Positions 8,171 through 15,249 of a stretch of DNA of 64,000 nucleotides are shown here, piece by piece; position 1 is the first letter of the stretch, and each line of letters begins with the position of its first letter. The notes beneath the pieces are model-generated. The model was not told the origin of the DNA and did no database searches. It saw only the letters and a program-made list of their open reading frames with translations. Position numbers and translations under genes: made by a program. This stretch comes from CAZMCC01 sp964564695. GTDB taxonomy: Bacteria > Planctomycetota > Phycisphaerae > Phycisphaerales > UBA1924. The stretch covers positions 6,280 to 70,279 of the forward strand of contig CAZMCC010000006.1 of the NCBI GenBank assembly GCA_964564695.1, written 5' to 3'.

Positions 8171-8349
8171 AGCAGATCAGTTGCGGCGCCGCGGTCGGCA
8201 GCCCCATCGGGGTGAGGACCAGCAGGTAGAGCCGCGAGAGCTTCCGCAGGTGCCCATCGGGCCTTGACGGCGTGCTCGACACGGGAAACCCCGTGCCGGG
8301 TGTGGCACCACAGCTTCACCTCCCGGCACCAACCACCAGGAGACTGCCC

Positions 8350-9777
8350 ATGACCATGCTGCTTCGGCAGATTGAGACGAAGAAGGGCGAGCGCGAGAAG
8401 ATCCTGACCGACGCGCGCTCGATCGCGGCGAAGGCGGAAAGGGACAACAACCGGGCGATGACGGCGGAGGAGCGTGTCGCCTTCGACAAGGCGATGGACC
8501 TTCACAAGACGATAACCGCCGAGGTGGTCGAGCTCGAGGGCGACCTGAAGCGGCACCGCCAGATCACCGACCTCGAGGAGCGGGACCGCGAGAGCCGCGG
8601 CCGACGGACCAACCCCGACGAAGGCGACCGCGGCCAGCGGCGCGGCGGCGGAGGTGGGGCGGGCGGCGGGGGCGGCGAGCGCCGGCACGAGGGCGACCGT
8701 CCGCGCGTGCGGCGCTGGAAGCTCAAGAGCGGCCAGGAGCGCCGCATCAACCTCGGCGGCCGCCTGTCGACCCGCGAGTACCGCGACGCCTACCGCACCT
8801 ACCTGGCGTCGGGCCGGGCCAGCTCCAAGCTGGTCGAGCTTGAGGCGCACGACCAGCGGCTGGACCCCTCCGACTGGGGTGACTCCGACCCGGAGCGCCG
8901 CGACATCCTCGCCGACGTCGACACGTCCGGCGGGTACATGGTCGCGCCGATGCAGATGCAGGCGGGCCTGATCAAGGCGCTGGACGACTCTGTGTTCGTC
9001 CGGCAGCTCGCCACGGTCATCATGGTGACTTCGGCCCAGTCGCTGGGCGAGGCCAGCCTGGACGCCGACCCCGACGACGGGGAGTGGACCGGCGAGGTGA
9101 GCACGGGCACGACCGACACGGCCATGAAGTTCGGCCGGCGCGAGCTCAACCCCACGCTGCTGAGCAAGTGCATCGCTATCAGCCGGAAGATGCTGCGGCT
9201 CAACCCCTCGGTCGAGCAGCTCGTCCTGGACCGCCTCGCGTACAAGTTCGCGATCACCCAGGAGAAGGCGTTCCTCCTGGGCGACGGCGCCAACAAGCCC
9301 CTCGGCCTGTTCGTGGCCAGCAACGCCGGCGTCCCTACCTCTCGCGACTTCGTGTGCGGGTCCACCACTGCGTTCACGGCGGACGGTCTCATCGCCATGA
9401 AGTACGCCCTGAAGGCGGGCTACCGCCGCAGCGCCCGGTGGATGATCCACCGCAACGGCATGGAGCAGATCGCCAAGCTCAAGGACGGCAACGGGCAGTA
9501 CCTCTGGCGCCAGGGCCTGGTGGCCGGCGAGCCCGACGTCATCCTGCAGCTGCCGGTGGCCGAGAGCGAGTACGTCCCCAACACCTTCACGACCGGGCAA
9601 TACGTCGCCATGCTGGGCGACTACTCGTTCTACCACATCGCCGAGGCGGCCACGTTCAGCGTGCAGCGCCTGCTCGAGACCGCGGCCAAGCAGAACAAGG
9701 TCGAGATGATCGGCCGCCTCGAGGCCGACGGCATGCCTGTTCTCGCGGAGGCCTTCGTCCGCGGCAAGCTCGGTTGA
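8350..9777 (+). CDS. Major capsid protein, HK97 fold, with delta domain
   Basis: Shell-forming subunit. The ATG at 8350 is chosen because of AGGAG 7 bases upstream and because it starts the coiled-coil N-terminus (MTMLLRQIETKKGEREKIL...). Residues 1 to about 110 are charged and coiled coil, with a Gly-rich linker: the scaffold-like delta domain removed by the protease. The HK97 core follows (GGYMVAPMQMQAGLIKALDDSVFVRQLA, ISRKMLRL, EKAFLLGDG, KPLGLF, RWMIHRN, LAEAFVRGKLG). Length 475 aa. The 8171-8349 leader holds a CACGGG/CCCGTG hairpin at 8280-8295 and no convincing gene. Confidence 0.95.
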   Translation: MTMLLRQIETKKGEREKILTDARSIAAKAERDNNRAMTAEERVAFDKAMDLHKTITAEVVELEGDLKRHRQITDLEERDRESRGRRTNPDEGDRGQRRGGGGGAGGGGGERRHEGDRPRVRRWKLKSGQERRINLGGRLSTREYRDAYRTYLASGRASSKLVELEAHDQRLDPSDWGDSDPERRDILADVDTSGGYMVAPMQMQAGLIKALDDSVFVRQLATVIMVTSAQSLGEASLDADPDDGEWTGEVSTGTTDTAMKFGRRELNPTLLSKCIAISRKMLRLNPSVEQLVLDRLAYKFAITQEKAFLLGDGANKPLGLFVASNAGVPTSRDFVCGSTTAFTADGLIAMKYALKAGYRRSARWMIHRNGMEQIAKLKDGNGQYLWRQGLVAGEPDVILQLPVAESEYVPNTFTTGQYVAMLGDYSFYHIAEAATFSVQRLLETAAKQNKVEMIGRLEADGMPVLAEAFVRGKLG

Positions 9778-9877
9778 GCCGTCGCCGGCGGACGCCGGCA
9801 CGACGCACCGACCCCAACCCCTCACCCACCTACCGCGTTCTACCCCGCTCGATTCAGTCCCCAACAGGGAGGTTCCC

Positions 9878-10330
9878 TTGTTCACGAACATGATCGAAAG
9901 CGTCGAGACCGTCCGCGTTTCCAACGCGGTGGCGGCCGGCACGACCCTCATCACTTCCAGCGCCGTCGACTGCCACGACTGTGACGGCGTGCACTTCGAG
10001 GTACTCTTCGGCTCCATCACGTCGACGGCCGTGACGTCCATCAAGGCCCAGCAGGCGAACGACTCGGGCGGTTCGCCCGACGACTTCACCGACCTGGCGG
10101 GCTCGGCGGTGGCCGTTGCGGACACGCAGAGCAACAAGGTCGGCGTGCTCGACGTCTGCAAGCCGGGCAAGCGCTACGTGAAGTGCCTGGTGGTTCGCGG
10201 CACCGCCAACGCCGTCGTCGACGGCATCATCGCCCACAAGTACAAGCTGCGCAAGTCGCCGGCTGTGCAGGGCTCGACCGTCGTGGCGACCAGCAAGGTC
10301 ATCACCACGCCGGCCGAGGGCACGGCCTAA
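9878..10330 (+). CDS. Virion structural protein, probable capsid decoration protein
   Basis: The TTG start at 9878 has GGGAGG 5 bases upstream. The first ATG (9890) is too far from that site. The 150-residue product has an all-beta pattern: VRVSNAVAAGTTLITSSAVD, GVHFEVLFGSITSTAVTSIKAQQAND, GVLDVCKPGKRYVKCLVVRGTANAVVDGIIAHKYKLRKSP. This type of protein is commonly encoded right after the major capsid gene in HK97-like phages and is thought to decorate the shell. The decoration role is inference from position and type. Confidence 0.7.
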   Translation: MFTNMIESVETVRVSNAVAAGTTLITSSAVDCHDCDGVHFEVLFGSITSTAVTSIKAQQANDSGGSPDDFTDLAGSAVAVADTQSNKVGVLDVCKPGKRYVKCLVVRGTANAVVDGIIAHKYKLRKSPAVQGSTVVATSKVITTPAEGTA

Positions 10331-10356
10331 CGAGCTCCTTGTTTGATGGGATTCGT

Positions 10357-10390
10357 GCTGCGGGCGCCGGGGGAACCCGGCGCCCGCAGC
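10357..10390 (+). terminator. 15-bp GC hairpin after the decoration gene
   Basis: GCTGCGGGCGCCGGG (10357-10371) pairs perfectly with 10376-10390 across a GGAA tetraloop. Only TTCG follows instead of a T-run, so it is better read as a partial terminator, attenuator or RNA-stabilising hairpin between head genes than as a strong intrinsic terminator. Confidence 0.5.
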
Positions 10391-10486
10391 TTCGCGGTGT
10401 TCGCGAGGCAGCGGCGGTGGGGAGGGGCGGTACATCGGAAGTGTGGGCACCTCCCCGCCGCGGCCCGCCTTTCAGGAGAACGACCA

Positions 10487-10801
10487 ATGGCGACCGGAGA
10501 CTTTCCTGGCGTACGGACTGAGCAGGGCGGGCTGAAGATCGTCGTGCCCTCCGGGTGCACGATCGAGGTCGAGAGCGGTGGCGTCCTCAACATGAAGACC
10601 GGGGCCCTGTCCAAGGCCAACGGCACGCAGGCCGCGGCGATCGTCGACCTGGTCAGCTCGGCCGGCTCGGCCGACGACACCATCGCCGACGTCGGGGGCG
10701 CCTTCAACCAGACCACGCTCAACAACAACTTCGCCGACCTCGGCGCGAAGTTCAACGCGCTGCTCGCCGCCTGCCGCGGCGCCGGCATCGTCGCCCCGTA
10801 A
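10487..10801 (+). CDS. Phage structural accessory protein, 104 aa
   Basis: The ATG at 10487 follows CAGGAG by 8 bases. The product begins with a short beta segment (GLKIVVPSGCTIEVESGGVLNMKTGALSKANG), the tail-spike or head-fibre type of repeat. It ends with a helical segment typical of many phage proteins (TTLNNNFADLGAKFNALLAACRGAGI). It lies between the decoration gene and the connector, which favours a head fibre or accessory virion protein. The exact role is unknown. Confidence 0.6.
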   Translation: MATGDFPGVRTEQGGLKIVVPSGCTIEVESGGVLNMKTGALSKANGTQAAAIVDLVSSAGSADDTIADVGGAFNQTTLNNNFADLGAKFNALLAACRGAGIVAP

Positions 10802-10844
10802 ACCGCCCGCCCCTCACCCCACCCATTTCACCAGGAGATCGAAC

Positions 10845-11069
10845 ATGCGCATCAAGATGCGAACCACGGCCGCCAGCACCCGCGGAGTCCTGCACGCCGA
10901 GAAGGAGTACGACCTGCCGGCGTCGATCGCCCAGCCGTTTATCGACGGCGGCTTCGCCGAGAAGGTCACCGCCAAGCGCGAGGCGGACCACGACGAGACC
11001 CCCGAGGACGAGACCCCGCGCGCCGGCGCCGAGACCGCGACCCGCGGCCGCAAGTCCCCGAAGCAGTAA
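10845..11069 (+). CDS. Small phage protein, 74 aa, capsid-connector interval
   Basis: The ATG at 10845 has CAGGAG 7 bases upstream. The N-terminal 45 residues (RTTAASTRGVLHAEKEYDLPASIAQPFIDGGFAEKV) resemble the short beta/alpha proteins often found between the capsid gene and the gp6-like connector of HK97-like phages. The C-terminal 30 residues are highly charged, rich in Glu, Thr and Arg, and probably disordered. Function unknown. Confidence 0.6.
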   Translation: MRIKMRTTAASTRGVLHAEKEYDLPASIAQPFIDGGFAEKVTAKREADHDETPEDETPRAGAETATRGRKSPKQ

Positions 11070-11073
11070 CCCC

Positions 11074-11154
11074 GCCGGGCCGGCGCGTGTCCGGCCCGGC
11101 CCGGGAATGACCCCCCCTGCCCCGCGGTCACATCCACCGGACGCGGGGCAGGGG
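11074..11154 (+). promoter_or_regulatory. Two consecutive GC hairpins between genes
   Basis: GCCGGGCCGG (11074-11083) pairs with 11091-11100 around a 7-base loop. CCCCTGCCCCGCG (11114-11126) pairs perfectly over 13 bp with 11142-11154. Neither has a following T-run. They fill most of the spacer before the connector gene. Likely roles are attenuation, RNA processing or RNA stability. Confidence 0.5.
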
Positions 11155-11188
11155 TGGCCCGGTGAGCTCGATCGATCGAGGAGACGGC

Positions 11189-11791
11189 GTGCGGTACCAG
11201 CTCGTCACAGCGCCCGAGTCCGAGCCCGTCTCGCCCACCGAGGCCAAGGCCCACCTGCGCGTCGACATCAGCGACGATGACCTGTACATCGGCACGCTCA
11301 TCACGGCCGCGCGCCAGCGGGCCGAGACGATCACGAACCGCTCGCTGGTCACGCAGACGTGGCGGGCCTGGGGCGACGGGTTCCCCGCCGAGACCGACCC
11401 CCGCGGGTTCCTCTCCATCCCCCTCTCCAACGGGCCGGTGATCACGGTCACGAGCGTGAAGTACACCGACGCCGCCGGCGTGCTGCAGACGCTCGCGGGC
11501 ACGGAGTACACCCTCGACAACAAGATCGCCGACCGCGTCCCCACCGTGCGCCCGGCCTACGGCAGGTCCTGGCCGTCGACGCTCGACGACGGTGACTCGG
11601 TGCAAGTCGAGTACCAGGCCGGCTACGGCGCCGCCGGCGCCGTGCCCGCGCCCATCAAGGCCGCGATTCTGCAGTACGTCGGGCACTGGTACCAGAATCG
11701 CGAAGTCGTCATCACCGGCACCATCGTCAGCGAGACCCCGTTGGCCGGCGACACCCTTCTGTGGCCGTACCGGCTGCAGGTGCTCGCCTAA
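11189..11791 (+). CDS. Head-tail connector protein, HK97 gp6-like
   Basis: Adaptor that binds beneath the portal. The GTG at 11189 is preferred over the in-frame GTG at 11162 because GAGGAG sits 5 bases before it and the product then opens with the family-typical RYQLVTAPESEPVSPTEAKAHLRVD. The helix DDDLYIGTLITAARQRAETITNRSLVTQTW and the late segment IKAAILQYVGHWYQNRE are characteristic. About 200 aa, longer than minimal gp6 (about 110 aa) because of a central beta insertion (LPLSNGPVITVTSVKY type). Order relative to capsid and adaptor fits. Confidence 0.85.
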   Translation: MRYQLVTAPESEPVSPTEAKAHLRVDISDDDLYIGTLITAARQRAETITNRSLVTQTWRAWGDGFPAETDPRGFLSIPLSNGPVITVTSVKYTDAAGVLQTLAGTEYTLDNKIADRVPTVRPAYGRSWPSTLDDGDSVQVEYQAGYGAAGAVPAPIKAAILQYVGHWYQNREVVITGTIVSETPLAGDTLLWPYRLQVLA

Positions 11792-11815
11792 CCCCTTTCC
11801 CCCCTGGAGGTCCCC

Positions 11816-12217
11816 ATGTTCCGTGTCCTGCTCGTCGCCGCGATCGCCGCGGCCCTCGTCGCCTGCTCCACACCCCCCACCCCCCGCCCCCCCACCGACC
11901 CCAACGCGCCCGCCACGGCCGGACCCGATCTGACGGCGATCGCCGCGAACATCGCCGCGGCCGCGGCCGACGCCGCTGGCAAGCCCGGCGCGGACCGTGA
12001 GGCGGTGCTGCAGGCGGCGATCGCCGCCGCGGTCGCCCAGGCCCCGCAGATCGTCGACCAGCAGTGGATCGACCTGGTGCGGGGCGCGATCGGCCTGGCG
12101 GTCGTGCTCAGCAAGACCACCGCCGCCCTTCCCGCTGGCGAGCGGTTCGACGTCGAGCGCGTGCGTGAGGACGTGAAGGCGATCACGCTCGCCAAGCTCA
12201 GCCCCGGCGGCGGTTGA
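11816..12217 (+). CDS. Prophage lipoprotein, 133 aa
   Basis: The ATG at 11816 follows TGGAGG. A short signal peptide ends in a lipobox ALVAC with the lipidated Cys at residue 17. A Pro/Thr-rich linker and a mainly helical Ala-rich body follow (LTAIAANIAAAAADAAGK, AVLQAAIAAAVAQAPQIV, RGAIGLAVVLSK). No catalytic motif is seen. A lipoprotein inside the connector gene block is unusual. Possible roles are superinfection exclusion or an envelope function in the lysogen, but this is a guess. Its TGA is part of the second promoter-like motif. Confidence 0.65.
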   Translation: MFRVLLVAAIAAALVACSTPPTPRPPTDPNAPATAGPDLTAIAANIAAAAADAAGKPGADREAVLQAAIAAAVAQAPQIVDQQWIDLVRGAIGLAVVLSKTTAALPAGERFDVERVREDVKAITLAKLSPGGG

Positions 12218-12244
12218 CCTCGCCGGGGCGTCGGGAAGTATGCG
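12214..12244 (+). promoter_or_regulatory. Promoter-like motif, copy 2 (TTGACC-N19-TATGCG)
   Basis: TTGACC 12214-12219 and TATGCG 12239-12244 with a 19-base spacer, preceded by GGGAAG. It overlaps the lipoprotein stop. A CCCCGGCG/CGCCGGGG inverted repeat straddles the first element. The poly-C tract and gap follow directly. Confidence 0.4.
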
Positions 12245-12253
12245 AGTCCCCGT

Positions 12254-12398
12254 CCCCCCCCCCCCCCCCCCCCCCCCCCCCGGGCGGCGACGAGCGCCGC
12301 CCCCCCCCCCNNNNNNNNNNGTCCAGAGCTGCCCGCGGGCGGCGGGGACCCGCCGGGGGGGGGGGGAGAAGTCGGGGACCCCGTCCCCCCCCCCCCCC
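12254..12398. repeat. Poly-C/poly-G tracts around a 10-N assembly gap
   Basis: A run of 28 C (12254-12281), 11 C (12300-12310), ten N (12311-12320), 12 G (12355-12366) and 14 C (12385-12398) lie between promoter motif 2 and the spike-base gene. The N block means true length and sequence are unknown. The tracts may be real and length-variable or may be partly assembly artefact. No gene is called here. The proline-rich frames through the runs are composition only. Confidence 0.8.
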
Positions 12399-12422
12399 AC
12401 CGCCCCGCTCGAGGAGAGACGC

Positions 12423-12686
12423 ATGGCCGACCCCTTCGCATCGCACGCTGACAGCCTGGGCGGCCCGGCGCGGAACGCCGTGGCCGTGACCCCGGCCGAC
12501 GGCGCCGACCTGGCCACGGTCGCACGCGGCCTCTACATCGGCGTCGCCGGCGACGTGAAGGTCGACATGGCCGGCTCCGGGACCGTCACGTTCGTCGCGG
12601 TGCCGGCGGGCTCGGTTCTGCCGTTCTGCGTGAAGCGCGTGTACTCGACGGGCACCTCCGCGACCAACCTCGTCGCCCTCTGGTAG
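12423..12686 (+). CDS. Spike base-like protein, RCAP_Rcc01079 type
   Basis: 87 residues from ATG 12423 (GAGGAG 7 bases upstream). The sequence matches the compact beta-protein type first described as the head-spike base in the Rhodobacter gene transfer agent: it opens ADPFASHADSLGGPARNAVAVTPADGADL, then ARGLYIGVAGDVKVD, and ends PFCVKRVYSTGTSATNLVALW. In that system it forms the base of capsid spikes. Here it sits among head and connector genes, which agrees. Assignment is by remembered family pattern. Confidence 0.75.
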   Translation: MADPFASHADSLGGPARNAVAVTPADGADLATVARGLYIGVAGDVKVDMAGSGTVTFVAVPAGSVLPFCVKRVYSTGTSATNLVALW

Positions 12687-12695
12687 GAGGAGCCC

Positions 12696-13145
12696 ATGAG
12701 CCCGTCAGTGTGGTTCCTGCTGCTCGCGGCGGTGGTCCTCATCGTCAGCGTCTGCATCCGTCGGCGGGACGGAGCCGGGCGCATCGTCTTCGAGTTCGAC
12801 CCGCCGTCGGAAAGGAGTCCGAGCATGCTTCGGTTGACCACCATTCAGAAGGCCACGGCCACGGCCAGGTTCCAGAACGCGGGAGGCCAGGACCGCGACG
12901 TCGACGGCATCCCTGTGTGGGCCGTCGAGGACGAGAACATTGCGACGCTGCAGGTCGCGGCCGACGGCCGCTCCGCGGTCGTGATCGCGGGCGCCGCGGG
13001 CTCGACGCGCGTGTTCGTGACGGCGGATGCGAAGGTCGGCGAGGGCTTCGAGGAGCTCACCGGCAGCTTCGACGTCGAGGTCAGCGAGGACCAGGCGGTC
13101 CAGATCGTGTTCGAGTTCGATGACCCGGTGCTGAAGAGCGAGTAA
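12696..13145 (+). CDS. Membrane-anchored Ig-like (BIG2-type) phage protein
   Basis: From ATG 12696 the product has one N-terminal transmembrane helix (VWFLLLAAVVLIVSVCI), then Arg-rich residues, then a BIG2-like beta domain (TIQKATATARFQNAGGQD, VDGIPVWAVEDENIATLQVAADGRSAVVIAGAAGSTRVFVTADA). A second strong site (AAAGGAG, 7 bases before ATG 12825) would make only the soluble Ig-like domain, the usual form in phages. The motif VFEFD occurs both before that internal start and at the C-terminus, as if part of the gene was duplicated. The gene may make two products. Confidence 0.6.
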   Translation: MSPSVWFLLLAAVVLIVSVCIRRRDGAGRIVFEFDPPSERSPSMLRLTTIQKATATARFQNAGGQDRDVDGIPVWAVEDENIATLQVAADGRSAVVIAGAAGSTRVFVTADAKVGEGFEELTGSFDVEVSEDQAVQIVFEFDDPVLKSE

Positions 13146-13178
13146 CGGACTGCTCGTTCGGCGGCGGTCTAGACCACT

Positions 13179-13204
13179 CGGCCCCGGGGGAGACCCCGGG
13201 GCCG
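13179..13204 (+). promoter_or_regulatory. 11-bp GC hairpin with GAGA loop
   Basis: CGGCCCCGGGG (13179-13189) and its perfect complement (13194-13204) flank a GAGA tetraloop, ending 5 bases before the ATG of the head-tail adaptor gene. A GGTCTAGACC palindrome lies just upstream (13166-13175). The closeness to the start codon suggests translational control or RNA processing. Confidence 0.5.
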
Positions 13205-13209
13205 GATTT

Positions 13210-13548
13210 ATGCGGGCCGGAGATCTCGACAGGCGCGTGACTCTGCAGCAGCCGGTGCCGGCCCGCGATGCCACGGGCGAAGAGACGCACACCTGGTCGA
13301 CGGTCGGCCAGGTGTGGGCGAAGGTCGAAGGCTTGGGCGGCGCCGAGGACTTCCGGGCCGATAAGCGAGAGCACGACCTGCGGGCGAAGTTCACGATCCG
13401 CTACCGCCCAGGGATCAATTCGATGTGGCGGATCATCCACGACGGCGACGTGTATCAGATCACCGACGTGACGGCGCCCGACCGTCGCGAGACGCTCGAG
13501 CTGCTGGCGTTCTCGCGGGCTCCCGCGAGCGGGCCCGGGGGGAGCTGA
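13210..13548 (+). CDS. Phage head-tail adaptor (head closure) protein
   Basis: 112 residues with the Phage_H_T_join/SPP1 gp16-like pattern: MRAGDLDRRVTLQQP at the start, WSTVGQVWAKVEGLGGAE, FTIRYRPGINSMWRIIHDGDVYQITDVTAPDRRETLELLA. It closes the connector and forms the interface to the tail. Its ATG lies inside TTTATGCGGGCC, which resembles the GTATGCGGGC element seen elsewhere in this phage. The next gene begins 3 bases after its stop. Confidence 0.87.
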   Translation: MRAGDLDRRVTLQQPVPARDATGEETHTWSTVGQVWAKVEGLGGAEDFRADKREHDLRAKFTIRYRPGINSMWRIIHDGDVYQITDVTAPDRRETLELLAFSRAPASGPGGS

Positions 13549-13551
13549 CCA

Positions 13552-14016
13552 ATGGCGGACTTCGAAGTTGTGCTTGGCCTGAACGAGGTCGTGAAGCGGC
13601 TCGAGCAGCTGCCCGAGCGATTCGCCATGAACCTGATCCGTCGGTCGCTGCGGGCCGGCGGCGTGCCGCTGCTCGAGTTCGCCCGCCAGGCGGCCGCGGT
13701 GAAGTACGGGAACCTCCGCGACAGCCTCGAGCTGGTGACCGACCGCCGAGGCGCGGCCCGCACGGAGCTCGTCGTGCGAGTGCGAGTCTCGCCGGCACGC
13801 CGGGGCCAGGTGGGCAAGGGCGAGTTGCCGCCCCGCAGCCGCGCTCACCTGGTCGAGTTCGGCACGCGATGGCGGCGTCAGGGCAAGGGCTCCAATCCGG
13901 GCGTGCGGCCGCGGCCGTTCATGGGCTCGGCGTTCGAGGCGCGCAAGGAGGAGGCGCTGGCGGCGGTGAAGGACCGCTTCCGGCGCGAGATGCTCAAGGC
14001 GGGGCGGCTCTACTAG
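13552..14016 (+). CDS. Neck/tail-completion protein, HK97 gp10-like
   Basis: 154 residues. A helical N-terminus (LNEVVKRLEQLPERFAMNLIRRSLRAG) leads into a beta domain and the family hallmark AHLVEFGTRWRR...VRPRPFMGSAFEARKEEAL. Proteins of this type sit between connector and tail tube in HK97-like siphophages. The position between the head-tail adaptor and a gp17-like protein is canonical. Confidence 0.85.
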   Translation: MADFEVVLGLNEVVKRLEQLPERFAMNLIRRSLRAGGVPLLEFARQAAAVKYGNLRDSLELVTDRRGAARTELVVRVRVSPARRGQVGKGELPPRSRAHLVEFGTRWRRQGKGSNPGVRPRPFMGSAFEARKEEALAAVKDRFRREMLKAGRLY

Positions 14017-14028
14017 GCGGGAGACGGA

Positions 14029-14439
14029 ATGCCGACGATCAACGAGACGATCTACGCCATCCTGACCGCCTCAGCGCCCCTGGCGGCGCTGGTCGGCACC
14101 CGCGTGTACCCGGTGAAGATGCCGCAGAAGGTCGTGTTCCCCGCGATCGTGTTCGCCAAGATGGGCGGCCCGCGGGCCCACAGCAACGACGGCTCGAGCG
14201 GGTTCGTGAATGGCCTGTTCGCGTTCGACTGCTGGGGCGTGTCGCAGACCTCCGCCACCGCCGTTGAGAAGGCGCTGAAGGACACCTTCGACGGCTACCG
14301 CGACGTGCAGGCCGGCGGCCTGATCAACGGCGCGTTCGCGATCACCGATCCGGAGGAGGGCTGGGACGACAAGCGCGAGGCGGCGTACGCCAGCGTCGAC
14401 TACCAGGTGCTCTACAACGAGCCGAACGGAACGCCATGA
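14029..14439 (+). CDS. Tail completion protein, gp17-like (DUF3168)
   Basis: 136 residues. Features of the DUF3168/gp17 family are visible: NETIYAILTASAPLAALVGTRVYPVKMPQKVVFPAIVFAKM, then FAFDCWGVSQTSATAVEKALKDTF and a C-terminal YASVDYQVLYNE. It caps the tail and mediates head-tail joining. The stop overlaps the next start (ATGA). Confidence 0.87.
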   Translation: MPTINETIYAILTASAPLAALVGTRVYPVKMPQKVVFPAIVFAKMGGPRAHSNDGSSGFVNGLFAFDCWGVSQTSATAVEKALKDTFDGYRDVQAGGLINGAFAITDPEEGWDDKREAAYASVDYQVLYNEPNGTP

Positions 14440-14669
14440 CCGACCCGATCGCCATCGCCATCCTGATCGTGCTGTGCCTGTTCATCCTGATCGTCGTGAC
14501 AGCCGGCGCCGGCTCGAGCAGCGTCAACCCGAACCCGCCGCCGCCAGGCCCGCCCCCGCGCGTGCGCACGGGATCTGTGCCCCGGCCGAACCCGCTGACG
14601 CCGGAGATTGAGGCGTGGGAGCCTCCTCCGACACCAGCGCCGCCACCGCCTCAGCGGGTTTGTCGCTGA
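14436..14669 (+). CDS. Single-span membrane protein with Pro-rich tail, 77 aa
   Basis: One strong transmembrane helix (IAIAILIVLCLFILIVVTAGA, residues 5-25) is followed by about 50 residues dominated by Pro. The ATG overlaps the previous stop, so it is made together with tail-completion proteins. No family recognised. It could be a membrane cargo protein or an inhibitor of reinfection; nothing in the sequence decides this. Confidence 0.5.
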   Translation: MTDPIAIAILIVLCLFILIVVTAGAGSSSVNPNPPPPGPPPRVRTGSVPRPNPLTPEIEAWEPPPTPAPPPPQRVCR

Positions 14670-14671
14670 CC

Positions 14672-14702
14672 TTGACCCGGCCCCTCCCTGGGGAAGTATC
14701 GC
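14672..14702 (+). promoter_or_regulatory. Promoter-like motif, copy 3 (TTGACC-N19-TATCGC)
   Basis: TTGACC 14672-14677 and TATCGC 14697-14702, 19 bases apart, with GGGGAAG before the second element and a CCCC/GGGG mini-hairpin in the spacer. It lies 3 to 33 bases after the preceding stop and about 40 bases before the tail-tube gene. Confidence 0.4.
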
Positions 14703-14743
14703 GCAGCACCGCACGGACGCGCGGGTAGCCAAGGAGACGGCAC

Positions 14744-15175
14744 ATGCCAACGACGATTGCCAAGGGCGGATTCGGGACGACGGTGTGGCGCGACGACGGC
14801 ACCGGCGCCTTCACGAAGATCGCCGAGATCGGCGACGTCTCCGGGCCCGCGATCAGCCAGGTCCTGGTCGACGCGACGCACCAGGAAAGCCCGAACGGGG
14901 CTGCCGAGAAGATCGGCGTCGGCGTGCACGAGCTCGGCGACGTGACGTTCACCATGCACCTGCTGCAGGACGATGCGACCCAGGCCGCGCTCGTCGCGGA
15001 CGTGAGGACCAAGACCAAGCGAAACTTCCGCGTCGTGCTGCCGTCGGGCACGAAGCGATGGGCGTTCGCGGCGTACGTCGCCAACGTCGGCGCGGCGTAC
15101 CCGATGCGCGACAAGATGGTGCGGGACGTCGCCATCTCCATCACCGGCGACGCCGTGTTCGAAGCCCACCCCTGA
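14744..15175 (+). CDS. Major tail (tube) protein
   Basis: 143 residues. The ATG has AAGGAG 8 bases upstream. Pattern of siphophage tail-tube proteins: TVWRDDGTGAFTKIAEIGDVSGP, VDATHQESPNG, ELGDVTFTMHLLQDDATQAALVADVRTKTKRNFRVVLPSGTK, FAAYVANVGAAYPMRDKMVRDVAISITG. It is placed before the two tail chaperone frames and the tape measure, the invariant order in long-tailed phages. Confidence 0.88.
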   Translation: MPTTIAKGGFGTTVWRDDGTGAFTKIAEIGDVSGPAISQVLVDATHQESPNGAAEKIGVGVHELGDVTFTMHLLQDDATQAALVADVRTKTKRNFRVVLPSGTKRWAFAAYVANVGAAYPMRDKMVRDVAISITGDAVFEAHP

Positions 15176-15199
15176 TATACCCCTTTTCATGTGCGCGGG

Positions 15200-15229
15200 G
15201 TGGGGGCCGGTCGCGCGGCCGGCCCCCAC
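15200..15229 (+). terminator. 11-bp GC hairpin after the tail-tube gene
   Basis: GTGGGGGCCGG (15200-15210) pairs perfectly with 15219-15229 across an 8-base loop, between the tail-tube stop and the tail chaperone start. No T-run follows. It may reduce read-through, so that the abundant tube protein is made in excess of tail assembly factors. Confidence 0.5.
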
Positions 15230-15249
15230 CGATGCACGGAGAAGCTCCA

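Noticed and set aside
8166..8267. A 33-codon rightward frame after the first GTATGCG motif, before the capsid gene
   Set aside because: Its ATG lies one base after GGGGAG, too close for normal initiation, codon use is not like the neighbours, and the peptide has no recognisable pattern.
8170..8282. A leftward frame in the protease-capsid spacer with coding-like G/C third positions (LYLLVLTPMGLPTAAPQLI)
   Set aside because: It continues without stop into the antisense of the protease gene, has no clear ribosome site and only about 38 plausible codons; chance in GC-rich DNA is likely.
12240..12489. Proline- or glycine-rich frames running through the poly-C region
   Set aside because: They are produced by homopolymers and pass through the N gap; only the frame from 12423 has a ribosome site and a family match.
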